Shown piece after piece: positions 6,533 through 9,525 of a DNA stretch of 9,525 nucleotides. The position numbers and the translations under genes are program-made. The notes beneath the pieces are model-generated. The model was not told the origin of the DNA. It worked only from the letters and a program-made list of their open reading frames with translations, and did not search any database. This DNA is from Lysobacterales bacterium (GTDB lineage Bacteria; Pseudomonadota; Gammaproteobacteria; Xanthomonadales; Marinicellaceae): NCBI GenBank assembly GCA_015494035.1, contig WGBZ01000345.1, positions 1-9,525 of the forward strand, read 5' to 3'. Every line of letters begins with the position of its first letter. Position 1 is the stretch's first letter.

Positions 6533-6566
6533 GCGCACGTTCGCAGAAATGAAACATCCGCCGATC

Positions 6567-7448
6567 TTATGGCAGGTTGGTGGCCGTGCAGAGTTTCTGC
6601 CAGTAAGCCGCGGGATAGCTGGCCAGTACTGTGTGGCCGCCGGGGAATGTGTCCAACCAGTAATTCCGCCCTTCCTGCCAGCCGGCATTGAGAAAATCCA
6701 CGCGATCGCTCTGGGCATAGGCCAGCGGCACGATGGGGTCTGAACTGCCGTGGGACTGGTAGAGTCGCATCTGGCGCGCCGCGGCCAGGGGCACGGTATC
6801 GCAATCCGGGTGTCCGGCCGGTGGATGGGGACAGGTAAAACCACCCAGCACCCCGGCACTGACGCCGTAGGCGGCAAAAAAGCGGCTGTTGGGCCGGTTG
6901 GTGTCCATGCGTATCAAGGCGGGATGATCCAGCATCAGCGCGTGCATCAGGTGCCCGCCAGCAGAAAACCCGTAGCCATAAATGCGTGTGGTTTCGATGT
7001 TGTAGTCTTGCTCTATGTCGTTGATGAGTGCCTGCAGGATCGGCCCGGTATTGCCCGGCAGCCAGCTGCCGGAAGCGCCTGTGGCCACCTGGGCGGCGAC
7101 AATAAAACCGTATTGGTCAGCGGCCGGTTGCCAGAAATTGCGCATATTCTGGGCGTAACTCTGGGCACTGGCCGGGTCGCCGGCGGTGCCGTGCCACAGC
7201 ACAATCAGCGGCGTGGCTGTGCCTGGCTGATAGCTGGCAGGAATGTGCAGGTAGTAAGTGAAGCTGGTGCCGAACGCAGGCACAAAAACCTGAGCCGTCA
7301 AGCTGCCTGGAAACGGGCCGCCAAAGCCGTTGCTGGGTTGGGAATCGTTCTGATAGCCGCTGTTGAAAATGATATCGGGGCACTGGTTAAGGCTGGGCAC
7401 ATCGGGCAGGGCTGCCGCTTGCACTAACCACAGCAATCCGCAGGCCAT
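6567..7448 (-). CDS. secreted alpha/beta-hydrolase esterase (PHB-depolymerase/feruloyl-esterase-like)
   Basis: This serine esterase of the alpha/beta-hydrolase fold is about 293 residues long from ATG 7448. The catalytic triad is visible: S162 in GYGFSAGGH (GxSxGG), D237 in HGSSDPIVP, and H272 in PGGHTV. The oxyanion-hole loop is WHGTAGD (85-91). The layout (YYLHIPASYQP, then LIVLWHG) matches the CE1/LpqC-like esterases that include PHB depolymerases and feruloyl esterases; the substrate cannot be named. The N-terminus has a hydrophobic run (LLWLVQAAALP) like a signal peptide cleaved after QAAA, so export is likely. The start is uncertain because no candidate has a strong ribosome binding site. 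TTG 7475 or TTG 7529 would add basic residues and make a better signal peptide. The frame is open to GTG 7571, overlapping parC. It follows parC by 64 bases or less and is probably cotranscribed. Several cysteines could form disulfides. Confidence 0.85.
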   Translation of the reverse strand: MACGLLWLVQAAALPDVPSLNQCPDIIFNSGYQNDSQPSNGFGGPFPGSLTAQVFVPAFGTSFTYYLHIPASYQPGTATPLIVLWHGTAGDPASAQSYAQNMRNFWQPAADQYGFIVAAQVATGASGSWLPGNTGPILQALINDIEQDYNIETTRIYGYGFSAGGHLMHALMLDHPALIRMDTNRPNSRFFAAYGVSAGVLGGFTCPHPPAGHPDCDTVPLAAARQMRLYQSHGSSDPIVPLAYAQSDRVDFLNAGWQEGRNYWLDTFPGGHTVLASYPAAYWQKLCTATNLP

Positions 7449-7512
7449 GAGGAAAATGGCCCGGGCGCGGCCCAAACCCCCGGGTTTTTCGGGTGTTTTT
7501 TGCCATTTAAAG

Positions 7513-9525
7513 TTACCGTACTTTTTCAATCCAGTCCACTTTCCGGAATCCCCGTGGCAAAACATGACCACGCTTGGCGCGATAGCCCAGGTAATTTTGC
7601 AAATCTTTCCATTTCAGGTTCAGGTGGCGTTTGCCTGACCAGATGCGGAAGTGGTCGCCGGGACCAACCACCACCACGCCGGCCAGGGTTTCCTCGCCGC
7701 TCTTGAGCAATTTGGGCGGAATGTTCATCAGCTTGTTGCCCTTGCCCTTGTTCAGTTCCGGTACTTCCACCAGCGGAAAGGCCAGCAAATACCCGGCGGA
7801 GCTGACACACACCAGGTAGTCCTCCTCCAGATTATTGACAGCCGCCGGCGGCAGCACGGTAAATCCGGCCGGCACGGTCAGCACCTGTTTGCCGGCTTTT
7901 TTGCGACTGTAGAGGTTTTTCATCTGGGTGATGAAGCCGTAGCCGGCCGAGCTGGCCAGCACAATACGGTCTTCGGGTTTCTCGCACACGGTGACCACAA
8001 ATTGACTGCCAGGCGTGGGTGAAAAGCGCGTGGTGAGCGGTTCGCCCTGGCCGCGTGCCGAGGGCAGCTGGTGGGCTGGCAGCGAGAAGGCCTTGCCGTC
8101 ATTGCTGAGGAAGGCCGCGTTCAGGTTGCTGCGCCCCAGGCAGTGGTGCTGGTAGGCATCTCCGGACTTGTAGGTCAATTCCCGCGGGTTGATGTCATGT
8201 CCTTTGGCCGCCCGCACCCAGCCGGCCTGTGAAAGAATGATGGTGACCGGTTCACTGGGCACCAGGGCGCTTTCGTCCAGCACCTGAGCCGCCTGCCGCT
8301 GCACAATCGGGCTGCGGCGCGGGTCGCCATATTTTTCCGTGTCTTCGATCAGTTCGGCCTTGATCAGTTTTTTCAATCGCGCCCGCGACAGCAATATCCC
8401 TTGCAGTTCCTCCTGTTCGCCAAGCAGTTCGGCCTGTTCGGTGCGAATCTTCATTTCTTCCAGCCGCGCCAGGTTGCGTAAACGGGTGTCAAGAATGGCG
8501 TCGGCCTGGATTTCGCTGAGGGCAAAGCGCTGCATGAGTTTTTCGCGCGGTTTTTCTTCTTCGCGAATGATGCGTATCACTTCATCCAGGTCAAGGTAGG
8601 CGATCAGCAAGCCTTCCAGGATGTGCAGGCGGTCTTCCACCTTGCCCAGGCGGTGTTGTAGCCGGCGACGGACGGTTTCGGTGCGAAAGCGCAGCCATTC
8701 ATGCAGCAACTGTTTGAGGTCCATGACCCGTGGCCGGCGGCTCAGATCGATGACGTTCATGTTGACCCGGTAGGTGCGTTCCAGGTCGGTGGTGGCGAAC
8801 AGGTGGCTCATGAGCTGTTCGTAATCGATGCGGTTGGAACGCGGTGAAATAAGCAGCCGGACAGGGTTTTCGTGATCTGACTCGTCGCGCAAGTCTTCCA
8901 CCATGGGCAGCTTTTTGGCGCGCATCTGGTTGGCGATCTGTTCCAGCACCTTGGCCGGGCTGGTCTGGTGCGGCAAGGCGGTGATGACGATGTCCTTACC
9001 TTCCCGCTCATACACGGCGCGCATACGGATGCTGCCGTGACCGCTGCGGTACATGGCCAGGATGTCTTCGCGCGGGGTAATGATTTCGGCATCGGTGGGA
9101 TAGTCCGGGCCCTGGATAAAGGCACACAGGTCATCCAATTCCGCGTCGGGATGATCCAGCAGGTGCAGCAAGGCCGCAGTGACTTCCCGCATGTTGTGGG
9201 GTGGAATGTCCGTGGCCATGCCCACGGCTATGCCTGAAGCGCCATTCAGTAGCACATTGGGTAACCGCGCCGGTAGCCACATGGGTTCAGTGAGCGTGCC
9301 GTCAAAATTGGGCTGCCATTCAACCGTGCCCATGGGCAGTTCCGAAAGCAGGGTTTTGGCGTAGGGCGTCAGGCGGCTTTCGGTGTAGCGCATGGCGGCG
9401 AAGGATTTCGGGTCATCGGGCGAGCCGAAATTGCCCTGACCATCCACCAGCGGGTAGCGATAGGAAAAGGGCTGGGCCATCAACACCATGGCTTCGTAAC
9501 AGGCGGAATCGCCGTGTGGGTGGAA
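7513..9525 (-). CDS. parC: DNA topoisomerase IV subunit A, 5' end beyond the window
   Basis: ParC is the DNA-cleaving subunit of topoisomerase IV. With ParE it decatenates daughter chromosomes and relaxes supercoils in the cytoplasm. The frame is open to the right edge, giving 670 residues. By alignment with E. coli ParC only about 73 N-terminal residues are missing, for a total near 743 against 752. It starts at [12 protein letters not shown], the quinolone-resistance-determining region, with the wild-type serine and glutamate corresponding to S80 and E84. The catalytic tyrosine is in [10 protein letters not shown] (Y120 in E. coli numbering). Next come the tower and coiled-coil region ([26 protein letters not shown]). 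The C-terminal beta-pinwheel ends in [20 protein letters not shown]. The assignment to ParC rather than GyrA rests on the [13 protein letters not shown] wording, the [20 protein letters not shown] stretch and the shorter C-terminal domain. The esterase follows directly. Confidence 0.97.
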   Translation of the reverse strand, partial: FHPHGDSACYEAMVLMAQPFSYRYPLVDGQGNFGSPDDPKSFAAMRYTESRLTPYAKTLLSELPMGTVEWQPNFDGTLTEPMWLPARLPNVLLNGASGIAVGMATDIPPHNMREVTAALLHLLDHPDAELDDLCAFIQGPDYPTDAEIITPREDILAMYRSGHGSIRMRAVYEREGKDIVITALPHQTSPAKVLEQIANQMRAKKLPMVEDLRDESDHENPVRLLISPRSNRIDYEQLMSHLFATTDLERTYRVNMNVIDLSRRPRVMDLKQLLHEWLRFRTETVRRRLQHRLGKVEDRLHILEGLLIAYLDLDEVIRIIREEEKPREKLMQRFALSEIQADAILDTRLRNLARLEEMKIRTEQAELLGEQEELQGILLSRARLKKLIKAELIEDTEKYGDPRRSPIVQRQAAQVLDESALVPSEPVTIILSQAGWVRAAKGHDINPRELTYKSGDAYQHHCLGRSNLNAAFLSNDGKAFSLPAHQLPSARGQGEPLTTRFSPTPGSQFVVTVCEKPEDRIVLASSAGYGFITQMKNLYSRKKAGKQVLTVPAGFTVLPPAAVNNLEEDYLVCVSSAGYLLAFPLVEVPELNKGKGNKLMNIPPKLLKSGEETLAGVVVVGPGDHFRIWSGKRHLNLKWKDLQNYLGYRAKRGHVLPRGFRKVDWIEKVR

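Noticed and set aside
6214..6552. Open frames of 72 and 112 codons crossing the inverted-repeat element
   Set aside because: They run through palindromic DNA and its flank, have no ribosome binding site, and show no transposase-like motifs.
6750..7427. 225-codon open frame antisense to the esterase
   Set aside because: It is a shadow of a high-GC gene whose catalytic triad is on the - strand.
9480..9525. Quinolone-resistance substitutions in ParC
   Set aside because: The serine and glutamate of [12 protein letters not shown] are the sensitive-type residues.

Overview
The window looks like a chromosomal segment of a gammaproteobacterium. ParC and the 2-Cys peroxiredoxin are both very close in sequence to the Pseudomonas/Cellvibrio type. 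A marine or polysaccharide-degrading Cellvibrionaceae-like host is a guess, not something the sequence proves. The two halves differ in character. Positions 1 to about 5050 (+ strand) are an accessory Rhs/YD-repeat polymorphic-toxin locus, AT-richer in its main gene. Positions 5139 to 9525 (- strand) are GC-richer, ordinary chromosomal genes, so the two blocks converge near 5050-5140.

Accessory block: an Rhs/YD-repeat protein (111-3812) has a complete Rhs-associated core and a variable C-terminal tip. The tip carries a JAMM/JAB-type motif (HxH, then SxxD) resembling DUF4329 tips. Its 5' end is doubtful: family members are normally much longer, there is no clear ribosome binding site, and a different frame is open from position 1 to 219 across an A9 tract. 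Fourteen bases downstream is a 258-residue protein with a hydrophobic N-terminus and a strong ribosome binding site, the expected place for the cognate immunity protein. Next comes the decayed remnant of a second, orphan Rhs core and tip (about 4620-5051). It is broken by a 17-bp tandem duplication and probably by an extra A. Removing these restores a continuous Rhs core ending in the NPLSxTDPTG signature.

Chromosomal block, read on the - strand from the right edge: parC (5'-truncated by the window edge), then a secreted alpha/beta-hydrolase esterase closely following or overlapping it, then a 400-base non-coding gap, then a 2-Cys peroxiredoxin with a clear intrinsic terminator, then a small two-helix membrane protein.

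The most unusual non-coding structure is the gap upstream of the peroxiredoxin. A 283-bp element (6189-6471) has 32-bp terminal inverted repeats enclosing two further long hairpins, so one strand can fold as a cloverleaf. It is flanked by direct repeats of GTGTT (GTGTTTATT at maximum extent). It looks like a MITE-like insertion that landed between the peroxiredoxin's likely promoter and its ribosome binding site.
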